From: Priapulus caudatus | Lineage: Eukaryota > Priapulida > Priapulimorpha > Priapulimorphida > Priapulidae | DNA: 51,804 nucleotides | NCBI RefSeq assembly: GCF_000485595.1 | Contig: NW_014577088.1 | Location: 909,818-961,621 of the forward strand | Reading direction: 5' to 3' | Shown: positions 1-11,027 of the stretch, one piece after another | Numbering within the stretch: the first letter of the stretch is position 1 | Layout of the letters: every line of letters begins with the position of its first letter | Notes under the pieces: model-generated | What the model saw: the letters and a program-made list of their open reading frames with translations, nothing else | Told to the model about the DNA's origin: nothing | Databases searched by the model: none | Position numbers and translations under genes: made by a program

Positions 1-68
1 AGCAAATTGCCAACATTGAAAAACGAACCCCCACCCAATATAAAGCTGGCTACGGGCCTGCAGAGTAC

Positions 69-110
69 CAAGAGCGTATAATGATATATATCCTTCTTTA
101 TACGCTCTTG
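69..110. repeat. Short hairpin of the CAAGAG family
   Basis: A 42-bp inverted repeat with 12-bp arms (CAAGAGCGTATA and its complement) around an AT-rich loop. The seven bases on each side (AGAGTAC left, ATAGTAC right) differ at one position, so they may be a target duplication. The same terminal CAAGAG/CTCTTG occurs in at least nine other hairpins in this window; the next bases, GCGTATAATGA, recur in the hairpin at 29209-29277. Confidence 0.7.
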
Positions 111-1411
111 ATAGTACGATGCTCCAGAGTTCAGGCACACCGCATTACAATGTTAATGAACGAAGAGAAGAGACGGGGTTCAAATCCGTTTTTCTAGCTA
201 AGTCGCTGTGAGACAGATAACTCATATTACACGCACGCTGACAGATGCATATAAATGCATCGCCTAATTGAAAATTCTGCGTGGCCTAACCTAATTAGGA
301 AAGGCAGTTAGTAGCAGCGGTCTCTGATGGGAAAAGGCAATTTGCCCCTGCACGACTACAACAATGTTTATAAAAACGAACTATAAGAATGCCACTGTTG
401 ATTATTGAGCTTGACTACATGTTGTTCAGATTTCTAGTGTAAAGCGTATGATCAAGTGAATGGTTAGCTCCAAGAAACGGTCTTGCTAGGGTTAGAAGAC
501 CGTTTCAAACATTGGCTGCAGCTATAAACACGTAATTGTCGTATTTGCCAAGTATCGCCAAAGAACACTTCACATGTGATATACCAAATGAATCAGTATA
601 CATCCGCCTTCTTGTAACCATCAGTGCGCTACGATGCACTCGTTACCTACGGGTTTACACACGACTTTTTGAGACGAATGCAATCAAAATCATGAATTCG
701 CCACCATTTGTATCATTTCGACTGCGACTAAAATCCGCAATTGATCGAACAAGTTGTTTTATTTTTTTAATTAGTTTTGTCTTTAAGTTTTTAATTTTGT
801 TCTTCACATATTTTTTGTAACCTGTGATTTTGTAACTTTCACATATTTTTTAAAATGTGCTCGTGCCTAAGTACTATAATCATAGTATCAATAACTGCAT
901 CGCGGAGTATTTTCCGTTTCGGGGTTTCCGTGTCTCCATTGTAGAGCATGCGCAGTGTAAACATGGCGGTTAAACAATCGTGGAATTAAGTTAATATGCT
1001 GTGAGAATTAGCAGATTATACCGTGAATTAAGAGATACATTCTAGTTTAGAAGCAGGACAACTGCGAGTTAACGTTCATATTTCAAACAAGGCAAGTCAA
1101 AGATGGTAATTATAGAATAGTTTTATTTGAGATATACAGAGTTATATTCATCTAGATCTGCATATAGGTGATATTTTTTTTGTATGGAAGCGTGTCAGGC
1201 TGTATAGACAATCATTCGCACAGCCCCGTCGGGCTAGTAAATGGTGGGACCATCGTGAAGACTAATACAATTCTCACTCGTTTCCGTCTACCATTATGTG
1301 TGTATGTTGGTCCTTCCTTTCTCTTCCTCTCGCCCACCATTTCTCTTTCTCCCTCGCTCTCACAAACATTTTATTTACTAGCTTGAGCACCCGGCGTTGC
1401 CCGGAGTATAA
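111..1411. other. Unassigned intergenic DNA
   Basis: No gene, RNA or clear repeat is recognised. An AT-rich pyrimidine stretch lies around 755-860. A tRNA B-box-like word (GGTTCAAATCC) occurs at 177-187 but has no A box or cloverleaf. Open frames are short and without recognisable protein features. 1321-1380 is pyrimidine-rich (TCTCTTCCTC type). Confidence 0.5.
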
Positions 1412-1779
1412 CACATGCGTCTAAACAGAGGAATTGCTCTGACCTGTGATTCGAGGATAAAAATAGAATTCGTGACGTTTCGTTTCAACGGTCATAGCCG
1501 CGCGTGTATTAGCCAATGAGCGATACCGCGCGTGCATATTTGATAATTAATTAGACTAATCGTGCTTCAATAGACTCAAAATTCACAGAGATTAAGGCTA
1601 AGACATGTGTCTATAAGAGCTAGAATTTATCGAAATGTAACTCAAATCGTTCGCTCCATATGATAGTTAGTACACGTTCCTACCGGTCATAGCATAATAG
1701 CGTATGCGGCGGGAGTGGGCGGGGTCTATTTTTATCCTCCAATCACAGGTCGGAGCAATTCCTCTGTTTAGACGCATGT
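1412..1779. mobile_element. Foldback / MITE-like element
   Basis: Inverted arms at about 1412-1469 (starting ACATGCGTCTAAACAGAGGA) and 1724-1779 (ending with its complement) are nearly identical for some 55 bp. The interior contains two related copies of a CGGTCATAGC word. The element carries no coding sequence. A GC-rich word CCCGGCGTTGCCCGG lies just outside the left arm at 1390-1404. A non-autonomous DNA transposon is the simplest reading; no target duplication was recognised. Confidence 0.6.
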
Positions 1780-2389
1780 AGAATAACGCTTAGCAAGAAA
1801 AACTTGCAGAGCAAATTCTGACATATGTATTTACTTAATTCCAAGGATAGAGTCGTAACAGAGAAACGGGTAAATATGAAGGGGTAAACAATATTGTGAT
1901 AAAAATAGTTCGAAAAATTCTATAATTCTGATTCTATTTAGTCAAAGCTTCTGGATATACAATGTTGTTATGAAATTGCACCAAGTTATGATGAACATGC
2001 CTCTCTGGGTGTGCAAGCCCGTCTCGCCTTTTAAATACACAACTGCATGGTGACGTCAGTCACGTGTCTCTGTTATCATTTTGATTCGCAATACATCAAA
2101 ATAATACATGAAAACTCTCATTAGTATTTGAATTTACTGCGTATATTGAATGATCATGTAAATGGTATCTGAAGAGTTGATAATTCGACCTACAACCAGC
2201 AGTATCTAGTGAGCGCACACTAGAAATCACAAAGGAAATACGCTGGCAATTAAAGACCATCACTTATTGTACAGTAATCAAACACGCTACATACATTAAT
2301 AAACTAAACTAAATACATAGGTCAATAAACTAAACCCGTCACTATAGCACCATATCATATCCGTGTATAAATACGGTTTTCGATTTGGT
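1780..2389. other. Unassigned AT-rich DNA
   Basis: No gene or repeat recognised. A single CRE-type octamer TGACGTCA occurs at about 2051, next to a CACGTG E-box; with no gene nearby, its function is unknown. Confidence 0.45.
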
Positions 2390-3075
2390 CCTTACTTCCT
2401 CTTGCTGCACAGTATGCAGTATAACAACTGCCTTCTTCTTGCTTCTAATCAATATAATAATAAATTAGACGTCACTACGCAGTATGCACAGTAAATCAGT
2501 AATACAACTGCCGTTCTTTCTTGCTTCAATCAATATAGACAAAAATGATACCAACTACGCAAGTTATGCCACAGTATCAGCTATAACGAACTGCTTCTTC
2601 TTGCTCTCTTAATCAATATAATAATAAATTCCAGTACCCACTACGCAGTATACTTAAAGGCCAAATATGCACTATATTACCTATTCCATTCTCCTTGCTT
2701 CTAACAACGAATGCAGTAATACTTAAGGCAATATGAACTATAATAGCCCTGTTCCTTCTCCTTGCTCTAAATGCCAAATCCAGTAATTAAGCAATATGCA
2801 CTATATTAGCCTGTCCTCCCTGCTTTACGACTCTAATGCAGAATGCATTAATTAAGGCAATATGCCCATACGACCTTCCTTTTCTTCGCTCTAATGCAGC
2901 ATATGCAGTAATAAGGCAATATCACGCATATAGCCTGTCCTTCTCCTTGCTTCTAATACAGTAAATGTCAGTAATTAGGCATAGCACTATAGTAAGCCAT
3001 GTCCGCTGTTCTTCTAAATGCAAGTATGCACTCATAGTAACTGCTTCTCTTCTTGCTTTCAACGCAATAAATAAG
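2390..3075. repeat. Degenerate tandem repeat array
   Basis: The block is built from imperfect tandem copies. The first three units are about 110 bp and share CTTCTTCTTGCTTCTAATC, AATATAATAATAAATT and CACTACGCAGTATGC. From about 2650 the unit shortens to about 75 bp and shares AATGCAGTAATTAAGGCAAT and CTATATAGCCTGTCCTTCTC. Many single-base indels separate copies. No coding potential. Confidence 0.75.
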
Positions 3076-3400
3076 TATACTGAATTAACTTTTTAACTGC
3101 GGCACCAACACTGCCACTAGAAAATGATCAGTGCAATCAAAAAACAACCATGACGGTGACACAAGCTACACGACATCGGAGAACGGAAGCGAAAGCGGAA
3201 ACCTGCCAGCAATTTCTGCGTAACGTACTGACCAGTTCTATTCAAGTCAGTTATCATAGTTGTTATCTTACGTAAGTAGTCAGTAGTTTAGTCAGTTAAG
3301 TAGTCAGGCATTTAGTCTGTCCAGGATATGCGTTTGATTTCCTTGCACGCACAAGTTTATCGACACGCTATCTCAAGAATGCGCCCCGGAGCCATCTCCA

Positions 3401-3716
3401 AGCAACTTGGGACAGAGCAGGTAAAAACTGAAAATAATATGACGCACATTATCCAAATACCGCTATACTACGCGACTCTCATTACCAGTCACTGTTTGTC
3501 CACTGTCACGAACGCTTCCCCAACGGCCGCGCCTAGGTGCCTGTGGTCGCCATGATAAAAAATATAAATATTTAGTTTTATGAAGAAAGTATGATATACA
3601 GTGAACACACAGTGGAACTTTAACTTCGAGCGTATAGCCTACGTCGTATTTAATTTGTGATGGTGCGTTCATATTCATATTCAGTTTTAACTGACTCCTG
3701 TCCGCAAGTGCCTGTG
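3401..3716. mobile_element. hAT-like non-autonomous element (subfamily B), eroded left end
   Basis: The sequence matches the better preserved element at 8644-8910. It shares CAACTTGGGACAGAG near the left end, ACTGAAAATAATATGA, GATATACAGTG and ACACAGTGGAA in the middle, and TTTTAACTGACTC with CAAGTGCCTGTG at the right end. The left terminus has lost part of CACAGGCACTTG, and the target duplication is no longer readable. An internal GTGCCTGTGG near 3538-3547 repeats the terminal word. No transposase is encoded. Confidence 0.7.
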
Positions 3717-3964
3717 ATCCAACATGCATTGCGCGCTCCGCACAACAGACAGCAATTTCGAAAGCGTCGTACGGGTCACTTGCGTTTAAGATAGTACTTC
3801 GTTTTTTATCATGTCAATATGCACCATCGCCGCCCCCCCCCTACTGGTATCACCTAACAGGCGGCAATGTTTGGCGATCCTAAAACGGCAGAAGATGAGA
3901 GCGCGCGGAATAACATAGCAGGGACAACGCAGACAGAGCTTTTTCTGTGTAATATATACGGGAT

Positions 3965-5350
3965 TAACTTACCATGGGCCCGCTCCTCGTCTCGGTCGCA
4001 TCCGGCGCCGGTCGTCGTGCTCAGGTCTCTCTCTCCGTCGATGTTCTCGTTCTCTCTCCGCTCGTCCGTGTCTCTTCTTCTTTCTGCTCGTCTCGGGTCG
4101 CCGGGCTCTTCGTCTCTCGTCGTCTCTCTGTGGGGGCTCGTTCGCTCGCTCGTCATGGGGGTCGTCTCTCGGTCGCGTCGCGTTGTCTTCGTACTTTCTC
4201 CCGCAGCAGGCGTCTCGGGGCTCGTCCGAAGCGGGGGTCGGTCTGGCGGTAGTCGGTTGGGTGGGGGGGGTGGGGTGGTCTGGGGCCTGCCGGGGGAGGG
4301 TGGGTGGTGGGCGTGGCGTCCGGCCTGGGGGGCTCGTCGTTGCGTGCGGCGGTGGTTGGCGGTGAAGGGGGGGGGTGCTGCGCGGGTGGTTCCGTCGTCG
4401 TGCTCGGCGGGGGGCTGTGGCGGGGGGTCGGTTGTTCTCTTCTCTCGGCTCGGCTCGTGGATCATACATTTCTCTCGTCTCGCGAGAATTTCTCTCTGGT
4501 CTCTCTTCTCGGTTCTGGTTCTCGTGCTTCGTCTGTCTTTCGTTCTCGTCTCGTTCGGTCTCCTCGCTGTGCGATTCTTCTTGGTCCTCTTCTCGGCTCC
4601 TTCTCCGTCGGGGTCTTGGTTTTCGTCTCTCGTCGATCTTCACTCCGTCGTTGAGGGCTGTCCGTCTGCTCTTCTCTCGGTCGGGAGGGTGGGGGCCGGC
4701 TCGGCCTGGGGTGTCGGCCTCGTCTCTCCTCTTCCTCTCAGTCTGTCGTGCTGCTATTCACTAAGGGTGGTCTCTCTGTCGGTCTCTCCTGTCTGCGGGT
4801 GGGTCGGCGTTCGTGTCGTGCTGTCTGGTCTATTGCTCTCGTGGGCTCGGGTGCGCTGTGCTGCTGGTGTTCTCCGGCGTCGGTGTTCGGTCGTGTTTCT
4901 CTCGTCTCTCTTCTTCTTCTCATCTCTCGTCTTCTCGTGCGTGGCTCGTCTCGGGTCTGCCGGTCTCGGTATCATCGTGGTTCTCTCTCTCGTCAGTGTC
5001 GCGTCTTCGGTCGTCGTCTTTCTTCGGTCTCTGGCTTGTCGGTGGCGGGAGTGCTTCTCTGCTGTTGGGGCGCGCAGAATCGGGCATGGCGCTGGGGTGG
5101 GCGCGTGGTGTTCTGTTCGGGGGCGGTCTGTGGGCAGGGTGGGTGTGGCGGCCGTCCTCGTCTCCTCGTCGTCAATCTCTCCTCGTCTTCGTGGCGAGGG
5201 TGGCTCTCCTCTCTTTTCTGTCTCTCTCGCCTCCTCTCTCTCTGTCTCTCTCTTCTCTCCTCCTCTCTCTTCTCGCTCTCTCCATCCTCATCTCAGCTGT
5301 CTTTCCCTCTCGTCGTCCCCGTCTTTTTTCTCATCCTGTGCTCGACACTC
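3965..5350. repeat. A-depleted, TCTCG-rich low-complexity block
   Basis: About 1.4 kb with almost no A on the plus strand, dominated by C, T and G in words such as TCTCGTCTC and CGGTCTCTC, then G-rich from 4210 to 4450 and plain TCTC at 5210-5350. Because stop codons need A (plus strand) or T in complementary context, long open frames exist on both strands; a plus-strand frame runs 3867-5426 and reads as Ser/Leu/Arg/Val/Gly-rich low complexity without any domain. I read these frames as by-products of composition, not as a gene. Confidence 0.65.
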
Positions 5351-5450
5351 TCTCCCTCTGATCGATTGCCTATCTGCGACCCTTTCATACCTACCGTTCA
5401 TCACGCAACATCAGATTCAAATATGAATCAACTCCCAGCACAGTCCGCAT

Positions 5451-6234
5451 GTTAATATTCTCATGCGCTCGCGGAACAACGTCGCTGTTAACATTCATCT
5501 TTAGATAATATCGGCACGTGTGATAATAATTACCAAACTCGACCACAATCGCGCAAAGCAGAAATGAACAATTCAAGTTAGGTAACTGCTAGTAGGTCGC
5601 TATCAAGTCGTAGTTAAAATAATCGAAATCTTCAAGACACGCTGCAGTATATCCTCATCTAACGTAGGCATTAACATTCATTGCCACTTTTATTATAGTC
5701 CGGCTGGTGATGCGATGACAAGAAGCCATTACAATCCTTGCCTAATGAAGCCTAAGCCTGCGAACAATTTGGAAATGCAAATTAGCGCCCGAGTTATCCC
5801 GCCGGATAAGCCGAATTACCCTTTTTGTCCGAATCGTTGCGTTTCTACGAAATCTTGCCATTTCCAATTATTTATATTTCGCTATTAGTCGTTCTCCCTC
5901 TGCAAGACCCGGCCAATATCAACATACCAAGGAAGTCGAATCGCGGGAAAGTAGTTTCTGACGATATACAATTTCATCGGAACGCACCTCTATATTGTAC
6001 AATATTTTGGCCAAGCAACAAATGGTATTCAATAGTATTTTCTAAGAATAATCCCAATAAACCATTCTACAGGCCATCACTGTAAGTATTCAATATACCG
6101 TAACAAGCAAAAATTGCCTGAAACGAATTGCGTGTTCTAATATCTTTCAGGAAAAAGTGCGGCCCGCCCAATCTCCCCCAATTAGTACGAATAATCGATG
6201 CCTCACTCCACGACAGAGCGGTTTCTACCCGGAA
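5451..6234. other. Unassigned DNA
   Basis: Ordinary base composition with no recognisable gene, RNA or repeat. Open frames here are under 90 residues and show no domain. Confidence 0.45.
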
Positions 6235-6660
6235 TTCCAATGCGCTCTCCCACTTGCCCTAGCATCAACGATCAGGTCGCGTTACCGCACCTGCCACAAC
6301 GTACAGACTCGATTCCGGTACTGTACACTGCCTCTGCATCACGGATTCACCCGGTTACGCCAGCCTGCCGCAGCCGTCATCCATGGAACAAACCGCGGAT
6401 TCAACCCCCGGTTACTGCACCTGTCCCGTCATCCAGGATTCAATCCGGTTACCCCACCTGCCCCGTCACCCAGGATTCAACCCCCGGTTACCGCACCTGT
6501 CCCGTCACGCCACTCAGGATTCACCACATCCGTTACCGCACCTGCCCCGTCATCCAGGATTCGATCCGGTTACCCCACCTGCCCCGTCATCCAGAATTCG
6601 ATCCGTACGCACCTGCCGCCGTCATCCAGGATTCGATTCCGGTTACTACAAGCTGACACC
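6235..6660. repeat. Minisatellite, unit about 37 bp
   Basis: Tandem copies share CCAGGATTCAATCCGGTTAC followed by a CACCTGCCCCGTCAT word. Spacing between successive AGGATT words is 35-44 bp, most often 37. The array stays open for 217 residues on the plus strand (6157-6810) because the consensus lacks stops. Its product would be a shifting Pro/His/Arg-rich repeat (for example HPGFNPVTPPAP). Nothing suggests it is expressed. Confidence 0.8.
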
Positions 6661-6767
6661 GTCCACAAGATCACCCCCGTACCCCGACACCCTGCCTTCA
6701 GCACCTGCAATAATCTAGGTGGACCGAACTCTCACTGTAACGCCCACATTTCCTACATCGGCATGCT

Positions 6768-7115
6768 GCGCGCCGACGTAGGCAAGGCTAGTCATCTGCA
6801 GCCGACGTAGGCAAGGCTAGTCATCTGCAGCCGACGTAGGCTAGGCTAGTCATCTGCAGCCGACGTAGGCAAGGCTAGAATCATCTGCAGCCCGGACGAG
6901 CTAAAAGCTAGTCATTGTAGCCACGTCAGGCAGGCTAGTCCATTCTGCAGCCGAAGATATGCTAGCTAGTTCATCTGGCAGCAAACGAGGCAAAGGCTAG
7001 TCACTCAGCCGGCCAGCGTAGCGCTAGCTAGTTAACTGTAGCCCGACGCTAGCTAGGCAGTCATTCTGCGAAGGCGAACGTAGGCATAGGCTATCATCGC
7101 AAGCCGCACGAGTCA
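6768..7115. repeat. Minisatellite, unit 29 bp
   Basis: Tandem copies of a 29-bp unit containing GACGTAGGCAAGGCTAGTCA followed by TCTGCAGCC. The first three or four copies are identical or nearly so. From about 6880 the copies become progressively noisier with single-base indels, as expected of either old array edges or unpolished long-read consensus. Confidence 0.85.
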
Positions 7116-7479
7116 GTTAGATATAAAGCTCGCGCGGGTGGCTTTTATACGGCAGCGGAAGCACAGAACGCTCGACGCCTATACAAAACAAGTTAAGCTG
7201 TCGGTTCAACGAAGCCATCCTGTGACGTACCTGGGGAATCGTCAACATCATCGTCATCGTCGTCGTCGTCGTAATTGCCGTCCTTCAGAAATTGCCGCCA
7301 CACTCGTCCACTATATACACAACTCCTTAGACTTCACGTCCAGTCTAGTCGCATCAACAGTTAATTGCCGCGTCAACAGCCGGACCCCGTCTAACGCGCT
7401 CTCGCCGTATAGGTCTTTGCAAAACGAAGCGAAGTTAAGCTGGATTTAAAGAGTCACGCGCCGCTCTCTAAACACTTGC

Positions 7480-8030
7480 TCTGTTTGCATTAGATAAAGG
7501 CCGCCGACCACTCCGCACGGCGCGAGTAAATCTATTCCAGCTTTCTCGCGGCGGCGGCGGCAGCGCCACGTTCCTTCGCGCACTCAGCTCGAAAACGCAC
7601 CGCCAGACGGCGCGAACAACTGCTGTCATCCTGACGACAACGTCACTCGTGTGGCATCCGCGGAGTGCGGCTCGGCGAACGAAGTGGGGCAACGCATGGC
7701 ACTTGTGTGCCCGAGATGGCTTCCCCTGGGAGCAAAAAACAAACCCGAAGAGGAAAGCGAATCGGCCATCAAAAGCCGCCTTCCGAAATTAGAGATTTTT
7801 AAGATCGCCGCGTCGCCCCGTTTATCGCGTGGCATCTGTAATAGATGGCGGCAATTTAACACGTGCTCGCTCTCGCACGAGTCGCATCGGCTTGCCGCGT
7901 ACACCACGCAGGGGTATATAGCGCGCGCAACACGTGACGGCGTCGTCGCAGCTGCCGCCGCACTGCCACGCCAAGCGACATTGTGCGAGAAGATTAAATT
8001 TACGGTCACGCCGAGCCTAACGACTAAATA
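7480..8030. promoter_or_regulatory. CpG-rich stretch, possible CpG island
   Basis: This stretch is clearly richer in CpG than its flanks, with a GGCGGCGGCGGCAGC run near 7549 and repeated GCGCGC words. A YY1-like word (AGATGGCGGC) lies near 7843. Overlapping open frames on both strands (7651-8031 plus, 7626-8009 minus) have no recognisable domain. It could be an unmethylated promoter or first-exon region, or simply GC-rich repeat DNA. Evidence is compositional only. Confidence 0.2.
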
Positions 8031-8159
8031 AGGAATTTAGAGCAATAGGAGCGCAGTCAACTCGTGCGTCCCGTTGGCAGCAGATGTGTGCGATATAGAA
8101 ATATATATATCCTGTGCAATAATGCCTGAAATGCTATTCTAGCTGACGTGCCATTATCA

Positions 8160-8560
8160 TGTCACGTATATAATGTACAGGTGTGTGTAATATACCACCA
8201 GATATATTATACTATCAGCCATGAGGCACTAACAGATGTCTGGGTCCCATAGCTGTGGTATATTGTGCGCTTTACTGCCAGGTATGTCTGGTGGGTGACA
8301 ATGAATGTCAACATGTCCAATTGTGTGTGATGCGCTGTCGCGTCTTTTACCATCCGGCGAGCTACACCGGCATGTGACATGATACTTATATACAGCTATA
8401 GCTGGCCTACTCTGACAGGTGTGATATATTATAGGGTCTTCTACAGTGTCAGGTGTGACACAGTGTAGGATGTTTGACACGGTCTAGTGTCACACAGTGT
8501 AGGATATTCTACACTGTCAGATGTGACATATTACGGGGTATTCTAAATTATCGGGCGTGT
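8160..8560. repeat. Degenerate short tandem repeats (GTGTGACACAGTGTAGGATATTCT-like)
   Basis: Recurring words GTGTCAGGTGTGACACAGTG, TAGGATATTCTACACTGTCA and GTGATATATTA are spaced by roughly 40-50 bp, clearest at 8405-8560. Several are themselves partly palindromic (ACACTGT/ACAGTGT). The periodicity is loose. Confidence 0.45.
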
Positions 8561-8643
8561 TTTAGTGTCAGCAGAGACGGATTTACACCTGAGCAACATT
8601 GCCGGGTACTGCATGGTGAGCAGGGCAATTGAGCCGTCAGGGG

Positions 8644-8910
8644 CACAGGCACTTGGGACAGAGTCAGTCAAAACTGAAAGTAATATGAACGCACATTCAC
8701 AAATACGACTTCTATATACATCATTATAATGGCGACATAGCACACTCGCAGTGGCGAGTGCGGGAGCGGCTAGTTCTGCATTTTTAGTTTTTTGTGAAAG
8801 CAAGTTGATATACAGTGACACAACAGTGGAAGTGTAATTGAGGGGTAGTATTTGTGAATTTGCGTTCATATTATTTTCAGTTTTTACTGACTCTGCCCCA
8901 AGTGCCTGTG
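8644..8910. mobile_element. hAT-like MITE (subfamily B) with perfect 8-bp target duplication
   Basis: The 267-bp element has terminal inverted repeats CACAGGCACTTGGG / CCCAAGTGCCTGTG, extended by imperfect complementarity (GACAGAGTCAGT / ACTGACTC). It is flanked by GTCAGGGG at 8636-8643 and 8911-8918, a perfect 8-bp target-site duplication. Duplications of 8 bp are typical of the hAT superfamily (established), hence the call. It has no coding capacity. The same terminal CACAGGCACTTG / CAAGTGCCTGTG appears at 34499-34781 and 45756-46226, with a different interior. Confidence 0.88.
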
Positions 8911-9087
8911 GTCAGGGGGTGTAACACAGTGACGTGCTGGGACGCATATATTTTAAATTGACTACGTCACGAATATTCTATCATGGTGTATATTTGTAAA
9001 ATGTTTGTTGATATTTTTTTACATTAAAAGTAAGAACTAAATGCATCGTCAAATTCTCACCTGATAAGATTGTTTCTCAACTAGTTG

Positions 9088-10172
9088 CTCACCAAAAGGC
9101 CTTCGACACGGTTCCACACCGCCGTCTCATGCGTAAGTAAGCTAAAAGGCTACAGAATCAGGGGAAACCTAATCGCATGGCTGGAAAGTTTCCTGACTGA
9201 CAGAAAGATGCGGGTATCAGTGCACGGAGAATTTTCTGAGTGGAGCAGCGTTGACAGCGGCCGGGTACCTCAAGGATCAGTCATGGGTCCAATCCTGTTT
9301 TTAATTTATGTTAACGATATACCAGACTTTGTAAATTGTTAGTTAAAAATGTTTGCAGACGATACAAAAATTTGGAATATAGTAAGAAAAATCACAGACA
9401 ATATTCTTCTGCAGACAGACCTCGATAAATTAAAGATCAGAAACATGGCTCCTGAAATTTCACGTTGAAAAATGCAAAAGGATGCGCATAGGCAGTAAAA
9501 ATAACAAATAAATCTACACAATGAAAGACGGGGACCAAAGAAGAATTTTGAAGGAGGAAGAGGAGGAAAATGACATTGGGGTTTTGATATCTAACGACAT
9601 GAAACCTACGATGCAGTGCATAATGGCAGCCTGTACAGCTACCAACGTATTACGGTCAATCAGGAAGTCCTTCAAGTTCCTAGACAAGAACGCTTTCTTG
9701 ATCCTATACAAAACATTTATAGGTTCACACCTAGAGTACTGCATCCATGCCTGGTCTCCCTACTTTAGTAAAGACATTGAGCACACGGGAAAAGTCCAAA
9801 GAAGAGCCACCAAACTAGTATATGGGTTAAAAAAAAGTACAAGGACCGGCTGAAGTCTTTAGGATTACAATTTTTACATACCAGAAGACTAAGAGGCGAC
9901 CTAATAAAATCATACAAAATCATGACAGGGAAATATAAACTGAACCCAAACACTTTCTTTTGTCCAGCCTCAAAACAACATCACTAAGAGGAAATAACAT
10001 GAAATTATATAAACAACGGTCCAGCCTCCAAGTGCGACAAAACTTTTTCAGCCAGAGAGTGGTGCAACCCTGGAATAAACTGCCACAAAGTGCAGTCGCA
10101 GCTACCACGACTAACGAATTTAAAGCCAGAATCGACCGATTCAGGAAATCGCCAGATATGGGTGCACATTAG
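9088..10172 (+). pseudogene. 5'-truncated non-LTR retrotransposon reverse transcriptase (CR1/L2-like), inactivated
   Basis: This is the C-terminal half of a LINE ORF2 protein, which in an intact element copies the element RNA by target-primed reverse transcription. In order one sees [13 protein letters not shown] (motif A; the homology begins here), [38 protein letters not shown] (motif B region), MFADDT at 9349-9366 (the catalytic FADD box, motif C), then FHVEKCKRMRIGSKN, LYKTFIGSHLEYCIHAWSPY, VQRRATKLV and a final FFSQRVVQPWNKLP block ending at a stop at 10172. The frame is broken: a shift near 9135, a TAG stop at 9340-9342 between motifs B and C, a shift near 9450, a stop near 9510 and further shifts at about 9835 and 9955. 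Everything upstream of motif A, including any endonuclease, is missing, as expected of 5' truncation. The tail resembles CR1/L2-group elements; the clade call is tentative. Confidence 0.9.
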
Positions 10173-10826
10173 GCTAGGCCTCTTACAACCCATTATCCTT
10201 AACTAACTAGTTATAAATCTAAAAAACCTGGACGATTTGATATTATTATCCTGACATATATTGCTTGCTTAATGGGCTATGTATGAGTCACGAGTGTATG
10301 TTTACATCGAACATTATAGTAAAATAGGAAGTATAATTAATTTATTAATAAGCAATTTAACCATAAAAAGTAACCAGAATTACTTATATTTTGTGAAAAA
10401 GTGGAAATATTTTTGGTTACTTTTACTGCTTACGGTGACGTAATCACTTTAATAAATAATTTGAGACAGGTCTAATTACGCGAGTATTGCATCGTAACGC
10501 ACCACCAGTGCTGTCTGCGGGGGTCCTGTTTCGAAATCATTACTTGAAAATGCAAAATCTGGAAGAAAGTATAGCGAAATATATTCTCACCTAATAGCGG
10601 ATATGTTACTAATTACACCAACTGGAAAAACACTAAGAATTTATGCTATTATCGCATAGAAAATTTAATTAAACACGCCGTAACACAATTGCATGTTTGA
10701 TTATAGCGATAATTAATTTTCAAATGGCGCCTTCAAAACAAGTGGGCCCATAGTGCACCTAATTCAAACAAAAGTGCATCTGATTCTGTGTAGTGTACTC
10801 GGTGCTGTTTTTAAATTAATTTTGCA
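10173..10826. other. AT-rich unassigned DNA after the LINE
   Basis: The first ~100 bp may be the LINE 3' untranslated tail, but no terminal microsatellite marks its end. No gene or other repeat is recognised in the rest. Confidence 0.4.
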
Positions 10827-11027
10827 CAGGGGAGAGATAGTGATCCGCTAGGGGACGGTTCTGATTGGCTAATTTTGTCTCTTATTTATTTATTTTTTTA
10901 TTATTTTTGGCTAATTTTGTTTTATTTTAGAATTAGGGATAGGGTTAGGGTTAGGATTAGGGTTAGGGTTACGGTTAACTGATTTCTATATCCATAACTT
11001 ATTTCTATATTCACTATCTCTCCCCTG
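10827..11027. mobile_element. Foldback with a TTAGGG-repeat core
   Basis: A 17-bp inverted repeat (CAGGGGAGAGATAGTGA at 10827-10843; complement at 11011-11027), with weaker similarity outward (TTTTTAAATT), brackets a TTAGGG tract at about 10930-10976 (roughly seven units, two altered). The telomere-type repeat sits near the middle. Three other telomere-repeat loci in this window have the same plan. Confidence 0.55.
10930..10976 (+). repeat. Interstitial telomeric repeat (TTAGGG)n
   Basis: About seven TTAGGG units, with one GATAGGG and one TTAGGA variant. TTAGGG is the usual metazoan telomere unit. It is too short and too internal to be a chromosome end. Confidence 0.9.

Noticed and set aside
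177-187. tRNA B-box-like GGTTCAAATCC
   Set aside because: No A box at the right distance, poor T-stem, no acceptor stem; chance or a SINE scrap.
2390-3075. CRISPR-like array (repeats with variable spacers)
   Set aside because: Units are degenerate tandem copies without a constant repeat and unique spacers, and the context is eukaryotic.
3867-5426. 519-residue plus-strand open frame
   Set aside because: Lies in A-depleted low-complexity DNA that is open in several frames on both strands; the product is Ser/Leu/Arg/Val/Gly-rich without any domain.
6157-6810. 217-residue Pro/His-rich frame
   Set aside because: Coincides with the ~37-bp minisatellite; unit spacing is not a multiple of three, so no stable repeat protein.
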